From assembly GCF_022348085.1 (NCBI RefSeq), contig NZ_JAKRFN010000001.1:372001-436000 (forward strand): a stretch of DNA of 64,000 bases. Direction: 5' to 3'. Positions 44,165 to 53,837 of the stretch are shown here, piece by piece (positions within the stretch are counted from its first letter, which is position 1; every line of letters begins with the position of its first letter). The notes beneath the pieces are model-generated. The model was not told where the DNA came from. It saw nothing but the letters and a program-made list of their open reading frames with translations, and searched no databases. This stretch comes from Mycobacterium sp. PSTR-4-N (GTDB lineage: Bacteria > Actinomycetota > Actinomycetes > Mycobacteriales > Mycobacteriaceae). The position numbers and the translations under genes are program-made.

Positions 44165-44965
44165 CTAGTCGAGCAGTTCGTAGGGCATCATCGGAGACCG
44201 CTCCGGCTTGTCTGTGTACCTGACATGTTTACCAACATAATAGAATCGACGCGCAAGTGAAGGACGGCGCGAAAGCGCGTTATCAATGGCCCAGACAAGC
44301 TTATTAGATACGGTATTCACAACTGGCCGGCCAGGCAACACTGATACAGTTTCGTAGCCGTGATATTCCATCAAGTCAACGAAGGCGCGCAGCGTCGGCA
44401 CGTGAATATGGCCTGCCGGACGTTGGCCAGCCTTCAGATAAGGCCTGTACGGTACACCCGCCAGGATTTCGTTGGATATTTCGACATCACGAGGTTGGTA
44501 ACCAGCTAGAAGCGAAAGACGGTTATTCCAGCTGGCAAGGTTCGGGAGAGAGACCAGCACGGTTCCGCCCACGCGGGTGATTCGGCTTATCTCACGAATC
44601 ACCCCGTCAAAGTACTCCAGATAATCCCACACACCTAGTGACATAGTGAAGTCAAAATACGAATCGTCAAATGGCAACGCACCTCGGCTAATGTCCTGCA
44701 AAATGACTGATACGCCCTTATCCGCCGCCTCATCGACCACCCGCGGGTCAATGTCAACACCGTTGATCTCGGACGCTCCCACATAATCTCCGACGAGTTT
44801 TGCCAGTCCACCGAATCCGCATCCGATGTCAAGCACTCGTTCCATCTTGTCCGTTCGCGCAGCTTCAACAGCCCGCCGCAAACCCTCTAGATCGGAACAA
44901 GTTCGGCTACGGCCGACATCCGTTTGCGTTATCCAGCGACTAGGATCCCACGTCAGAGCCGTCAT
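44165..44965 (-). CDS. SAM-dependent methyltransferase
   Basis: Encodes 266 residues. A class I methyltransferase core is evident: VLDIGCGFGGLAKLVGD (motif I), VDIDPRVV (motif II) and LPFDDSYFDFTMSLGVWDYLEY (motifs III-IV). GGGGAGG lies just upstream of the ATG at 44965. It may methylate a sugar or the chain end of the cluster B polymer. Substrate unknown. Confidence 0.85.
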   Translation of the reverse strand: MTALTWDPSRWITQTDVGRSRTCSDLEGLRRAVEAARTDKMERVLDIGCGFGGLAKLVGDYVGASEINGVDIDPRVVDEAADKGVSVILQDISRGALPFDDSYFDFTMSLGVWDYLEYFDGVIREISRITRVGGTVLVSLPNLASWNNRLSLLAGYQPRDVEISNEILAGVPYRPYLKAGQRPAGHIHVPTLRAFVDLMEYHGYETVSVLPGRPVVNTVSNKLVWAIDNALSRRPSLARRFYYVGKHVRYTDKPERSPMMPYELLD

Positions 44966-45326
44966 ATGCTTACCTCCCCATAGTTGACGAATGTAACTTA
45001 CCGCATAGCGTCAGGATGTATTGACCTAGAACGCTTCCTCATGGGCGCCAGATACACAACAGAGCCTGAATGACTTGCGCGCGATGCGTGGCGCGCAATG
45101 CGTCACTGACGAACTCTCTAGAGCAGCAGCCAAATAATAGCTCGTTCCCTCGGCGCTATACGTTCGAAGGAGCTAAGCGGAGTCTCCGCTATCCGATATC
45201 AAGCTCGAGTCTGTCCTTCATTCCAACACATAGTTTCGACGTTCTTCGATGAAGCACCGCGATGTGGTAAAGAGCGCGCTTACCGCTGGGTCCAGATTGG
45301 CGCCTACAGATCGATACGAGCGGCTA
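44966..45326. other. Gene-poor spacer with short repeats
   Basis: No gene seen in these 361 bases. Two features stand out: a nearly exact tandem copy around 45078-45104 (GCGCGCGATGCGTG followed by GCGCGCAATGCGTC) and a perfect palindromic stem AGCGGA-GTC-TCCGCT (45176-45190). The latter may be a weak terminator for the priming transferase gene. Confidence 0.4.
45176..45190. repeat. Short perfect inverted repeat in the spacer
   Basis: AGCGGA (45176-45181) and TCCGCT (45185-45190) with a GTC loop. It lies 137 bases after the stop of the priming transferase gene (minus strand) and could be a weak hairpin. Confidence 0.3.
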
Positions 45327-46808
45327 CTAATACGCTCCGTCCTTGCCAACTACGGCTTTGAATGTGCGCCATAAAATCGCCAGATCAGTAGTCACAGACC
45401 AATTCTCTACATAGTAGAGGTCAAGCCGTACAGCCTGCTCCCAAGATAAGGATGATCGACCGCTTACCTGCCATAGACCCGTAACGCCCGGCTTGACCAG
45501 GAACCGGCGATGAATATGGCCGTCATACCTTTCCACGTCTCTCAGCGGATGCGGTCGCGGACCAACCAAGCTCATCGAGCCACATAGAACGTTGAATAGC
45601 TGAGGCAGCTCATCGATGCTGTACCGACGGATGAACCTACCGACAGTCGTAATACGAGGGTCGTCTTTGATCTTGAATACTGCGCCGTCACTCTCGTTTC
45701 GTCGCTCCAGTTCGGCTTGTAGCGCCTCCGCGTTGACGACCATTGATCGGAACTTCAACATCCGGAACGGCTCGCCCCCATAGCCGGCTCGAACCTGACT
45801 GAAGAAAACAGGACCCCGATCGGTCACCTTAATCGAGATTGCTGTAGCGAAAAGCACGGGCGAAAATACCAGAAGGAGGACGGCGGAGCCCACAAAATCG
45901 ATCGTCCGCTTCGCCAGAAGCTTTACGCCTTCATAAACCGGCGTTTCGACATGCACGAGAGGAAGACCTGCAACGTGGTGCATATGCATGCGCGGGCCGC
46001 AGACGTCTGTCAGCCCCGGAGCAATTACAAGGTGCTGACGACCCGGCTCAAGCGCCCACCCAATCTCTCTAATCCGACTCGGGGGCAGGGCATCGCTGCT
46101 TGTGACTAGCAATGTGTCGGCCCCCAACTCAGACATGAGTTGCACCAGATTATCGACATCATTCGTAAGCGGAATGGTGGTACCGGGCAACCGCTGCGGG
46201 ACATCTCTGCCTGGAACCACTGCAGCCACAACATGGTATCCGGCGGTGGGGTTTTGTATCAGATCACGCGCGATTCCTTCGGCCGTCGCTCGCGATCCCA
46301 GAATGAGCACCTTATGCACATACTCGCCGGCCTTCCGCTTTGCGGCCAACCAACGCCGCCAACACCATCGAGTACACAGGAGCAACGCCATACCGACGGG
46401 GAGAGCTATCGCGAGATAGCCCCGCGCAATCTCGAGCTTCAGCAGCATCGAGACAATCGCGACGAATCCGAAGATACCTAATGTGGAGACGATGACACGC
46501 TGATACTCCTCGTATCCGAGTCCGACGACCTGAGTGGACACCGTTCGGTTGAGCCAAAGAGACGCCAACCACAAAAGCGCGATAACAACTGATACGGTTG
46601 TGTAGTTCGCAAGCCCAAAGTCACCGACTTCGGCAGAAATGCTGCCGAACCGCAAGAACTGTGCAGCAGCAAGCGCTGCGAATACAGCCAGGCAATCAGT
46701 TCCACGAACACGCCAAGCGAACCCCCCGTGCCAGTCAAGCGGCTTATAAAGGGTGGGCGTCGTCGGGACCGGCTTCTGTTCGGGCTGCGCAATTTCAGAA
46801 ATACTCAT
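45327..46808 (-). CDS. Undecaprenyl-phosphate sugar phosphotransferase (WcaJ-like), priming enzyme of cluster B
   Basis: Encodes 493 residues. Several membrane segments (about 30-165) lead to a Rossmann-like domain (KVLILGSRATAEGIARDL) and a bacterial sugar transferase domain with MLKFRSMVV, RRYSIDELPQLFNVLCGSM, LVGPRPHPLRDVERY and VKPGVTGLWQVSGRSSLSW. It places the first sugar phosphate on undecaprenyl phosphate. GGGGGAG precedes the ATG. It differs clearly from the priming enzyme of cluster A at 27020. Confidence 0.92.
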   Translation of the reverse strand: MSISEIAQPEQKPVPTTPTLYKPLDWHGGFAWRVRGTDCLAVFAALAAAQFLRFGSISAEVGDFGLANYTTVSVVIALLWLASLWLNRTVSTQVVGLGYEEYQRVIVSTLGIFGFVAIVSMLLKLEIARGYLAIALPVGMALLLCTRWCWRRWLAAKRKAGEYVHKVLILGSRATAEGIARDLIQNPTAGYHVVAAVVPGRDVPQRLPGTTIPLTNDVDNLVQLMSELGADTLLVTSSDALPPSRIREIGWALEPGRQHLVIAPGLTDVCGPRMHMHHVAGLPLVHVETPVYEGVKLLAKRTIDFVGSAVLLLVFSPVLFATAISIKVTDRGPVFFSQVRAGYGGEPFRMLKFRSMVVNAEALQAELERRNESDGAVFKIKDDPRITTVGRFIRRYSIDELPQLFNVLCGSMSLVGPRPHPLRDVERYDGHIHRRFLVKPGVTGLWQVSGRSSLSWEQAVRLDLYYVENWSVTTDLAILWRTFKAVVGKDGAY

Positions 46809-46984
46809 GATCTCCCCCTGAACCGCTTATACCCCGCGCGCAGTAATGCTCGCATGCTCATACCGCGGTGTACCGCACCCGTCAATTTTAAGCCGATACG
46901 GACGTTCTATGCGGTCCTTTCCCACTTTCGTGGGGTAGCCGATGTCCTCCTGAACGAACTGTGAACCGCACGACGACATCGCGC

Positions 46985-49309
46985 TCACCAGCCGAACCCG
47001 AGAACCCGCAGGCCCGCATCCGCGAACCCAAGTCCAGACAGGCAATTGCGCCCATCGATTACAAGGTCACCCCGCATCACCCGGCGCAATTCGCTGGGGT
47101 CCATTCGGCGGAATTCAAGCCACTCCGTTGTGACGACCACCGCGTCCACTCGATGAGCCGCCTCGTAAGGGTCCTGAGCGAGACGAACAGTGCGAAATTC
47201 GTCGGGTAGGGCCTTCACAACTGGGTCGAACGCCGACACCACCGCACCTGCGGAGAGCAGCCTCTGCGCAATGTCGAGAGCGGGTGCGTCCCGCAGGTCA
47301 TCTGTGCCCGGCTTGAATGTAAGACCTAACAGGGCAATTCGGCGACCCTTAAGAATGCGCAGTTCGCGTTGCAGTTTTCGAAGAACACTCGACCGCTGCA
47401 TTTTATTAATACTGACTGTCGACTCAAGCATTGAGGGCACGTAACCGTATTCCCGACTGGACGAGATCAAGGCAGCAATGTCTTTGCCGAAACAAGATCC
47501 GCCCCACCCTACGCCAGGGCTTAGAAAATAATTTCCGACTCGATGGTCTGCGCCAATTGCAGGGAGAACCTGTCTGGCGTCAGCCCCGAATAGCTCACAC
47601 ATCTGCGCCATTTCGTTAGCAAAACTGATCTTTGTAGCGAGAAAGGCGTTCGCCGCATATTTGATCATTTCTGCAGACGCAAGGTCCGTGGCAATTAGGG
47701 ATGGCCGGAAATCCGGTCGCCCACGTTCGAAAGTTTGTTCCAGCACCCCTTTGTATAGATCGGCGACGCGAACTACGTCTGCCTCAGAACCGCCCAAAAC
47801 AATACGGTCCGGGTAGAGAAAATCATCCAATGCGCTACCCTCGCGTAGAAACTCGGGATTGGAAACCACATGGAAAACCAAATGCCGGTTCCCTTGCAGC
47901 GCATCTTCCAGGATAGTCCGCGTCCAGTTTCCCGACCCAACGGGCACCGTCGACTTATTCACGATCACGACGCCGGCGCGCACATAAGGCGCCAATGACT
48001 GTATAGCGCTTTCCAGCTGAGTCAGGTCGGGTGACCCGTCGGCGCCTGGGGGGGTGCCGACGCACAAGAACACAAAATCTGCGTCGACAAGTGCCTCGTC
48101 TGGTTTATCTGTAAACCGGAGCCGGCCGCCGGTAAGTGTGTCTTTCAGAAGGTCAGCCAGGCCGGGCTCGAAGAAGGGAAGCTGGCCCTCGCTTAGTTGT
48201 CCCGCACGCGCCTGGTCGTTGTCCAACCCGCAAACGTCATGTCCGAGAAATGCCAGACATGTGGCCGTCACGGCTCCGACGTAGCCGGTCCCAATAACAG
48301 CGACCTTCGACCGGTTAGGCGTCGCAGGGCCGTCGGCCATGACACGAATATGCTTGACCTCTTTCGCTTCTTCAGCGCGACCTTTAAACCATTCTATTGT
48401 ATGCAGAAGACCGTCGCGTACCTCAACTTTCGGTTCCCAATGAAGTTCTCTGCGAGCTAGCGCAATATCGGGGCGGCGCTGCGAAGGATCATCAACAGCA
48501 CGATCGACAAATTTTATTGGAGATTGCGAACCCGCCAATTCACGGATATATTCAGCTAATTCCAGTATAGACATCTCGTGAGGGTTGCCGATGTTGATTG
48601 GCCCTGCTTGATTTGAGAACAGTAAGCGCAATGCGCCTTCAACAAGATCGTCCACATAGCATACTGACCGCGTCTGACTGCCATCTCCCTGTACTGTCAA
48701 AGGATCGCCGGCAATCGCCTGGTTGATGAAATTAGGTATTGCACGTCCGTCGTCTGGACGCATGCGAGGACCATAAGTGTTAAAAATCCGCATAATTGCA
48801 CCGTTGACCGCGTGCTTACTGCAGTACGACACGGTCAGGGCCTCGGCGAATCGCTTCGCCTCGTCATAACACGCACGTGGACCCACGGGGTTTACATTTC
48901 CCCAGTAGGTCTCGGGCTGTGGGTGCACCAGCGGATCGCCATACGTTTCAGAAGTTGAGGCTAATAGAAATCGAGCTCCCTTTTCTCTCGCCAAGCCGAG
49001 GGCGTGTAGAGTCCCGAGTGAACCTACCTTCAGAGTCTGAATTGGCAGTTTTGCATAGTCGACAGGAGATGCTGGCGACGCGAAATGTAAAACATAATCG
49101 ACAGGTCCCGGCACCGAGATATAATCGCTGACGTCCACTTTCACGAGTCGAAAGCCATCATCGTTAAGAAGATGCGCTACGTTTTCGGCATTGCCTGTCA
49201 CAAAGTTATCGAGACAAACAACATCGATATCTCTGACTAACAACTGCTCGGCAATATGGGAGCCGATAAATCCGGCCCCGCCAGTCAATACTGCCCGTCG
49301 CCGCAACAT
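46985..49309 (-). CDS. Fusion: UDP-glucuronate decarboxylase + UDP-glucose 6-dehydrogenase
   Basis: Encodes 774 residues with two complete enzymes in one chain. Residues 1-315 are an extended SDR of the UDP-xylose synthase type: GGAGFIGSH (10-18), STSETYGDP (118-126), and the catalytic YxxxK at Tyr148-Lys152. Residues 334-774 are a UDP-glucose/GDP-mannose dehydrogenase: GTGYVG (340-345), [28 protein letters not shown] and the catalytic Cys606 in [11 protein letters not shown] linker at about 316-333 joins them. Together they can turn UDP-glucose into UDP-glucuronate and then UDP-xylose. An internal Met324 lacks a good ribosome binding site, so the fusion looks real. Confidence 0.9.
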   Translation of the reverse strand: MLRRRAVLTGGAGFIGSHIAEQLLVRDIDVVCLDNFVTGNAENVAHLLNDDGFRLVKVDVSDYISVPGPVDYVLHFASPASPVDYAKLPIQTLKVGSLGTLHALGLAREKGARFLLASTSETYGDPLVHPQPETYWGNVNPVGPRACYDEAKRFAEALTVSYCSKHAVNGAIMRIFNTYGPRMRPDDGRAIPNFINQAIAGDPLTVQGDGSQTRSVCYVDDLVEGALRLLFSNQAGPINIGNPHEMSILELAEYIRELAGSQSPIKFVDRAVDDPSQRRPDIALARRELHWEPKVEVRDGLLHTIEWFKGRAEEAKEVKHIRVMADGPATPNRSKVAVIGTGYVGAVTATCLAFLGHDVCGLDNDQARAGQLSEGQLPFFEPGLADLLKDTLTGGRLRFTDKPDEALVDADFVFLCVGTPPGADGSPDLTQLESAIQSLAPYVRAGVVIVNKSTVPVGSGNWTRTILEDALQGNRHLVFHVVSNPEFLREGSALDDFLYPDRIVLGGSEADVVRVADLYKGVLEQTFERGRPDFRPSLIATDLASAEMIKYAANAFLATKISFANEMAQMCELFGADARQVLPAIGADHRVGNYFLSPGVGWGGSCFGKDIAALISSSREYGYVPSMLESTVSINKMQRSSVLRKLQRELRILKGRRIALLGLTFKPGTDDLRDAPALDIAQRLLSAGAVVSAFDPVVKALPDEFRTVRLAQDPYEAAHRVDAVVVTTEWLEFRRMDPSELRRVMRGDLVIDGRNCLSGLGFADAGLRVLGFGW

Positions 49310-49680
49310 GCCCCCCTGAAGAACGCCTGCAACTGGCTCAAGTCGCTACGTTGCGACCCAGCCGAGTCCCCCCGAATCCGAACTAGGCGGATGCGCCCAC
49401 ACAGCCGCATCCGATGAGCAAACGTTATCATCCTCACACACGTCCAGCAAGTGAACGGGAACTACGCGATGTCGGCACTGGCTGGGCGAATCGAACGATC
49501 AAAGGCAGAGGATCCTGCATGTCCTAGCCTGGCAACATCACAAGACTGCTAAATGCGTTCGCGTAGGCCTTGCTGGTGCACGGCAAGTTAACAGCTAATC
49601 ACGAATCAGAGAGGCACGCGGGTAAGGAGGAGCAATTAAAGTCCCTTACTTGAGCTACGAGAGGCCCGGGGGCCGCCCCG
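49310..49680. other. Gene-poor spacer
   Basis: No gene seen in these 371 bases. It contains an inverted repeat CGGATGCG/CGCATCCG (49388-49413). The ribosome binding site of the fusion gene (GGGGGG) is at its left end. Confidence 0.4.
49388..49413. repeat. 8-bp inverted repeat
   Basis: CGGATGCG (49388-49395) and CGCATCCG (49406-49413), loop of 10 bases, in the upstream region of the fusion gene. Possible operator or weak hairpin. Confidence 0.35.
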
Positions 49681-50442
49681 TCAATGGATGAGGCGAGGCC
49701 GCGTTCGCGCCACCCGCGCCACAAACGCTGGGTTGTTGCGCATATAGCGCTTCCAGAGTCGCCGCGGTTCCTTCATCAATCTAAAAAGCCATTCCAATCC
49801 GCTCCTCTGCATCCAACCTGGCGCCTGGGGCATGAGATCGGCGTGGAAATCGAAAGCCGCACCGACACCCAAGAGCACTGGTGCTGTCAAGCTTCCGCGG
49901 TGGGAGGCCATCCAGCGTTCTTGCTTAGGAGTTGAAAGACCTACCCATACTAAATCCGCTTGGCTCGCGTTGATTCGATTGATAATTGCCTCATCTTCGA
50001 CGGGAGTCAGCGCGCGGAAAGGAGGCGAGTAAGTCCCTGCGACTTTTAAATTTGGAAATTGACGTTGTAACCGTTCGGCGAGGAGTTCCGGCACACCCTC
50101 TTTGCCTCCGTAGAAAAAGGAGCTCCATCCCTCTTCTTCTGCCCTGCGAAGAACACCGAGCATCAAATCGGGCCCATACACTCTGCTCATCCAGTCCGCT
50201 CCGGCCAGCCGTCCCGCCCAGACCATTGGCATGCCGTCTGGCGTAGTCAGCCCCGACTCGTTGTGGATAGTGAGAAGTGAATGATCACGTTGCGACTCCA
50301 TTACGCCATGAACGCCAGTGACGCACACGTACTTAGTGTCTCGGCTCCGAATCCATTTGCATATCTCGTCTAGGGCCATGCTCATATTTACGGCGCTGAT
50401 AGCCACACCGAGAACGTCGACGCGAGGAATCTGAGTAGTCAC
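49681..50442 (-). CDS. WecG/TagA/CpsF-family glycosyltransferase (GT26)
   Basis: Encodes 253 residues from a GTG at 50442. GT26 motifs are visible: TTPDGMPMVWAGRLAG with the conserved Asp and VWVGLSTPKQERWMASHR. The start overlaps the stop of the epimerase gene by 4 bases, which supports an operon. It should transfer a sugar from a nucleotide donor to the lipid-linked acceptor in cluster B. Confidence 0.9.
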   Translation of the reverse strand: MTTQIPRVDVLGVAISAVNMSMALDEICKWIRSRDTKYVCVTGVHGVMESQRDHSLLTIHNESGLTTPDGMPMVWAGRLAGADWMSRVYGPDLMLGVLRRAEEEGWSSFFYGGKEGVPELLAERLQRQFPNLKVAGTYSPPFRALTPVEDEAIINRINASQADLVWVGLSTPKQERWMASHRGSLTAPVLLGVGAAFDFHADLMPQAPGWMQRSGLEWLFRLMKEPRRLWKRYMRNNPAFVARVARTRPRLIH

Positions 50443-51425
50443 GAGTTGCTGAGCTGAGCAGCGACTTGGTCGTAGATCCAGCGATATGTGATCTCAAGAC
50501 CGTCGTAGAGCCGAGTCGACGGTTCCCAATCAAATTCTTTTTGAATCAAAGTATTATCGCTGTTACGCCCGCGGACGCCTTTCGGCGCGTCGAGATTGTA
50601 TGCTCTACGCACCTTTACCCCAGCTATCCTCTCAGCTGTATCTACTAGTTCGTTGATTGTCACCATTTCGGAGCTTCCGATGTTTAACGGCTCAACAAAT
50701 TCGCTTCTGGTGAGCATCACACTGCCGCGCACACAGTCGTCGACATACATAAAGCTGCGAGTCTGCTCCCCGTCACCCCAGATGTCGATCTCGTGCCGTC
50801 CGGAAAGCACTGCCGTGGCGACCTTCCGACAAATCGCGGCTGGCGCTTTCTCGCGCCCGCCCTCCCACGTTCCGTACGGCCCATATACGTTGTGGTAGCG
50901 GCCCACACGGGTTCCCACGCCGTAGTCTTCCCTGAAATGTCGCGCCATTCTTTCGCTGAACAGCTTCTCCCAGCCGTAACCGTCCTCCGGCATCGCCGGA
51001 TATGCGTCCTCCTCCTTTAGAGCTACGACATCGGCTTCAGTCTGTTTATCAGCGGCGTATACGCACGCCGAAGATGAGTAAAAGTAACGGTCGACGCCGG
51101 CTTCCTTCGCCGCCAAGAGCATGTGGGTGCTCGTCAATACAGACAACATGCACGCAGCTTTGTTGTTCTCAATGAACCCCATACCGCCCATGTCGGCGGC
51201 GAGGTTATAGACCTCGCCAGCTCCGCCGGCAACAACTTCGTGCGCGTTCTCCAGCAGCGATACGTCCTTCACGACGTTGTCGGCGTCTGAATGCAGCTGA
51301 TACCACTCGTTTACAGGCTTGCGGTCGACCGCACGCACGGTCTTTCCTTCGGCCAGGATAGCCCTGACCAAGTGACCGCCGATGAAACCCCCGGCTCCGG
51401 TCACGACGACGTCAACTGCCTTCAT
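50439..51425 (-). CDS. NAD-dependent epimerase similar to GDP-mannose 3,5-epimerase
   Basis: Encodes 328 residues from the ATG at 51425 (an AGGGGAG site lies six bases upstream; the adjacent GTG is an alternative). SDR features: GAGGFIGGHLV (NAD), YNLAADMGGMGFI, SSSACVYA and YGWEKLFSERM with the YxxxK pair, then RYHNVYGPYGTWEGGREKAPAAICRK, which is characteristic of GDP-mannose 3,5-epimerases. It would supply GDP-L-galactose or a related sugar for the polymer. Confidence 0.85.
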   Translation of the reverse strand: MKAVDVVVTGAGGFIGGHLVRAILAEGKTVRAVDRKPVNEWYQLHSDADNVVKDVSLLENAHEVVAGGAGEVYNLAADMGGMGFIENNKAACMLSVLTSTHMLLAAKEAGVDRYFYSSSACVYAADKQTEADVVALKEEDAYPAMPEDGYGWEKLFSERMARHFREDYGVGTRVGRYHNVYGPYGTWEGGREKAPAAICRKVATAVLSGRHEIDIWGDGEQTRSFMYVDDCVRGSVMLTRSEFVEPLNIGSSEMVTINELVDTAERIAGVKVRRAYNLDAPKGVRGRNSDNTLIQKEFDWEPSTRLYDGLEITYRWIYDQVAAQLSNS

Positions 51426-52236
51426 CACGCGCTCCCCTTAGCTCTCCCCTGCCGCCAATCCGCAGCTTCGTTCACTATAAACGGGTCGGCGCTTATCCGC
51501 GGCCATGCGGTCTTTCCGTTTGCAGGATTTGCCGAAGGGCGCTGCCCGGGTCGCATAAGTCGGCCGAGCGTGCGCCACGGCGCTTGCGCCCCCACTGTGG
51601 ACGAAGGCGCGCGCTCGGACTGCGAGAGAATCATGCGACGTCTGTACTGACGGGCACTAACGCTGCGGGTGCATAGGCGCCACGCTTAGCCAAAGATGTC
51701 CACTTCCATCGTAAGCGGACGTTTAAGCGTAGTGAGCGATGCCAGCTAAAGGACGCTCATCCTGAACATCCGACCGAAACCGCCGCACAACGTGAGCCAG
51801 CAGCTGCGGGACGCCGAAGACTGGGGCGTGGTGCTGGCCGTGTTGTTGCTGTCTGCGTTGCACGATACTTGTGTTGGGTATTTCGCTGCCCCCCGCCGAA
51901 TCTGTCTTCGGCATAAGATTTCGGGCGGGTAAGGCCGAGAGTTTCACTGCAAACTGTACGGCGGTTAGCGGGTAGCCGTAGGGTGGGCAACACCCATGAA
52001 GGGGGTGCGGCTGATGTGATCCGGCAACGTTTCTTCCGGGACGCCACCCAGCGCGGCCCTTCCACGACCGGTCGGGCATCTCCTTTTGGCTATCTACATT
52101 GCTGAGCAATCGGCGCCAGCCACGGCGCGTACTCGGGTTAACGCGCCTTAACCGTGTCGACATGCCGCCTCGATTGAAGGAAACCGACCGAGAAGACCTT
52201 CGCCGACCACCAGACGATTTGACACAGGAGAAATGC
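51426..52236. other. Long divergent spacer, no recognisable gene
   Basis: These 811 bases separate two diverging genes. A plus-strand stretch near 51762-51932 reads ILNIRPKPPHNVSQQLRDAE and further, without a start or ribosome binding site; it may be a remnant. Promoters for the epimerase and polymerase should lie here. The polymerase site CAGGAG (52225-52230) is six bases before its ATG. Confidence 0.35.
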
Positions 52237-53613
52237 ATGGTTCGCGCAACGAGCGACGGCGGATCCGCTAGACGCGCCATTGCGCTGGTTGAGGATCAGG
52301 AGATCGCCGGGGATGTGCGAATGAAACAAATACCGTTGATTGTTTTAGTCAGCGCATTCTCAATCTTCCTCGTCGGAGTTCGCGACGTGAATTTGGGACC
52401 GGTTAGCCCAAAAGGGGCTCTCACAATAATTGTGGCGTTTCTGACGGTGCTATTTCTACCCGTTTACGCCTCAACCGCGGCGCAACAGGCGCGTAGTTAC
52501 GGCCCTGAAGGCACGAGGACCAACCGCCTGCCCGCATTGGCGTGGACCTTTCTATTCTGCTTGCTCGCGAGCACCATCTTCACTATGACGCGAGATGGTA
52601 TTCATCCAGACGTGGTACAGCAGGTGTGTGTCTATGTCTCTTTTATCGGCGCGGTTGCATTTGCTTCCACGGTACAATCCGCAGATCTCGCTACGCGCAG
52701 CTGGGAATTCTTGCGGTCCGCGGCGGTGGTCTTTGGTTATCTCTCACTGGCTGCATCGCTGCTGGATATTGGACCCTTCGGCTTATCGGAACCAGGACCC
52801 GCGAGAGCAACCGTGATCGTCGGCCTCGTCGCGTTGGCACTAGTCATACCAGGAAAACCACAGAACATATGGATCAAACTAGCGCCGATAGCTCTCGTCG
52901 CTACCGCTGCACTGAGTTTATCGAGAACGGCCACAGTGATCGGGCTCGCGATGCTGCTGTTCCTTTTTCTCAGAAATGCTGCATCAAACGACGGAAAGGT
53001 CGGTGGGCGTCTATGGAGAATCGCTCCTCCAATAGTGATTGTTGGAGTTGCCGCGTACGTTCTGACAAACTATTACACCGCCTTCGGCAATCGATTCGTC
53101 GGAGGGGACAAAGGGTTCGCCTTCGGCGACACCACCATCAGCACGCAAGGTCGAACCGCAATGTGGCAACTTGTCTTCGATCGCGCCAACGGAACACTTC
53201 TGGGGAACGGCCCAGGCTCCGCCTCTCGCTTAATAAATGAACACTTCCCAGGCTTGGGGCATCCGCATAACGAATACTTGCGCCTATACTACGATTTCGG
53301 GCTTATTGGGGCTACACTTTTCTTCGGCGCCTACGCCCTATTGACATGGCAAGTGTTACGTAGTGCACGGAAATCCAATAACCCGCTGCATTGGTCCGCA
53401 GTGATGGGACTCGGCGCTATAGCGCTCGTAGCTGTGACTGATAACCCGTTCGTTTATTTCAATGTAATGTTGCCGCTCGGTTCCCTAGTAGGCCTCTCGT
53501 TAGCGGTAGCAAGCTATGAGGACCGCAGCAGGCGAGCACCGCATACGACCGCCGCTATCAGCCGATCGAAATCGAGCCCTTCTCGGAGCGGCCCGACAAG
53601 CACCGCCGTCTAG
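52237..53613 (+). CDS. O-antigen polymerase/ligase-like membrane protein (Wzy type)
   Basis: Encodes 458 residues from the ATG at 52237 (CAGGAG site). It has ten or more membrane segments and a large outer loop near 290-360 containing GRTAMWQLVFDRANG, GNGPGSASRL and HPHNEYLRLYYDFGLIG, which fits the Wzy_C/O-antigen ligase family. A hydrophilic Ser/Arg-rich tail ends the protein. It would polymerise the cluster B repeat units at the outer face. Confidence 0.85.
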   Translation: MVRATSDGGSARRAIALVEDQEIAGDVRMKQIPLIVLVSAFSIFLVGVRDVNLGPVSPKGALTIIVAFLTVLFLPVYASTAAQQARSYGPEGTRTNRLPALAWTFLFCLLASTIFTMTRDGIHPDVVQQVCVYVSFIGAVAFASTVQSADLATRSWEFLRSAAVVFGYLSLAASLLDIGPFGLSEPGPARATVIVGLVALALVIPGKPQNIWIKLAPIALVATAALSLSRTATVIGLAMLLFLFLRNAASNDGKVGGRLWRIAPPIVIVGVAAYVLTNYYTAFGNRFVGGDKGFAFGDTTISTQGRTAMWQLVFDRANGTLLGNGPGSASRLINEHFPGLGHPHNEYLRLYYDFGLIGATLFFGAYALLTWQVLRSARKSNNPLHWSAVMGLGAIALVAVTDNPFVYFNVMLPLGSLVGLSLAVASYEDRSRRAPHTTAAISRSKSSPSRSGPTSTAV

Positions 53614-53837
53614 TTGATCTCACGCCAGTCACCAGCATGCGGCCCGAAAAGCTGGCCGATGATCGGAAAGGCGCGATCAAGCGTGCGGTGTTGAACTCGC
53701 GTAAGCTGATCGCCGCAGACCGCCCTTCACGCCTTGCAACGTTGAGCGCGTGGGGTGTAGGTGCACCGCTGCTCGACAAGCGCGCCTCATCCGAAATTGA
53801 CGGAGTACAGCAGGGCAAATTGCGCGCAAGTAGCGCA
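53614..53837. other. Convergent spacer
   Basis: These 224 bases lie between the converging polymerase and BY-kinase genes. No gene or strong terminator hairpin was recognised. Confidence 0.3.

Noticed and set aside
48340..49309. Separate genes for the UDP-xylose synthase and the dehydrogenase
   Set aside because: No stop codon or good internal ribosome binding site lies between the two domains, so a single fusion is the better reading.
51723..52280. 185-codon minus-strand frame
   Set aside because: Composition typical of an antisense frame, overlaps the start of the polymerase gene, and has no ribosome binding site.
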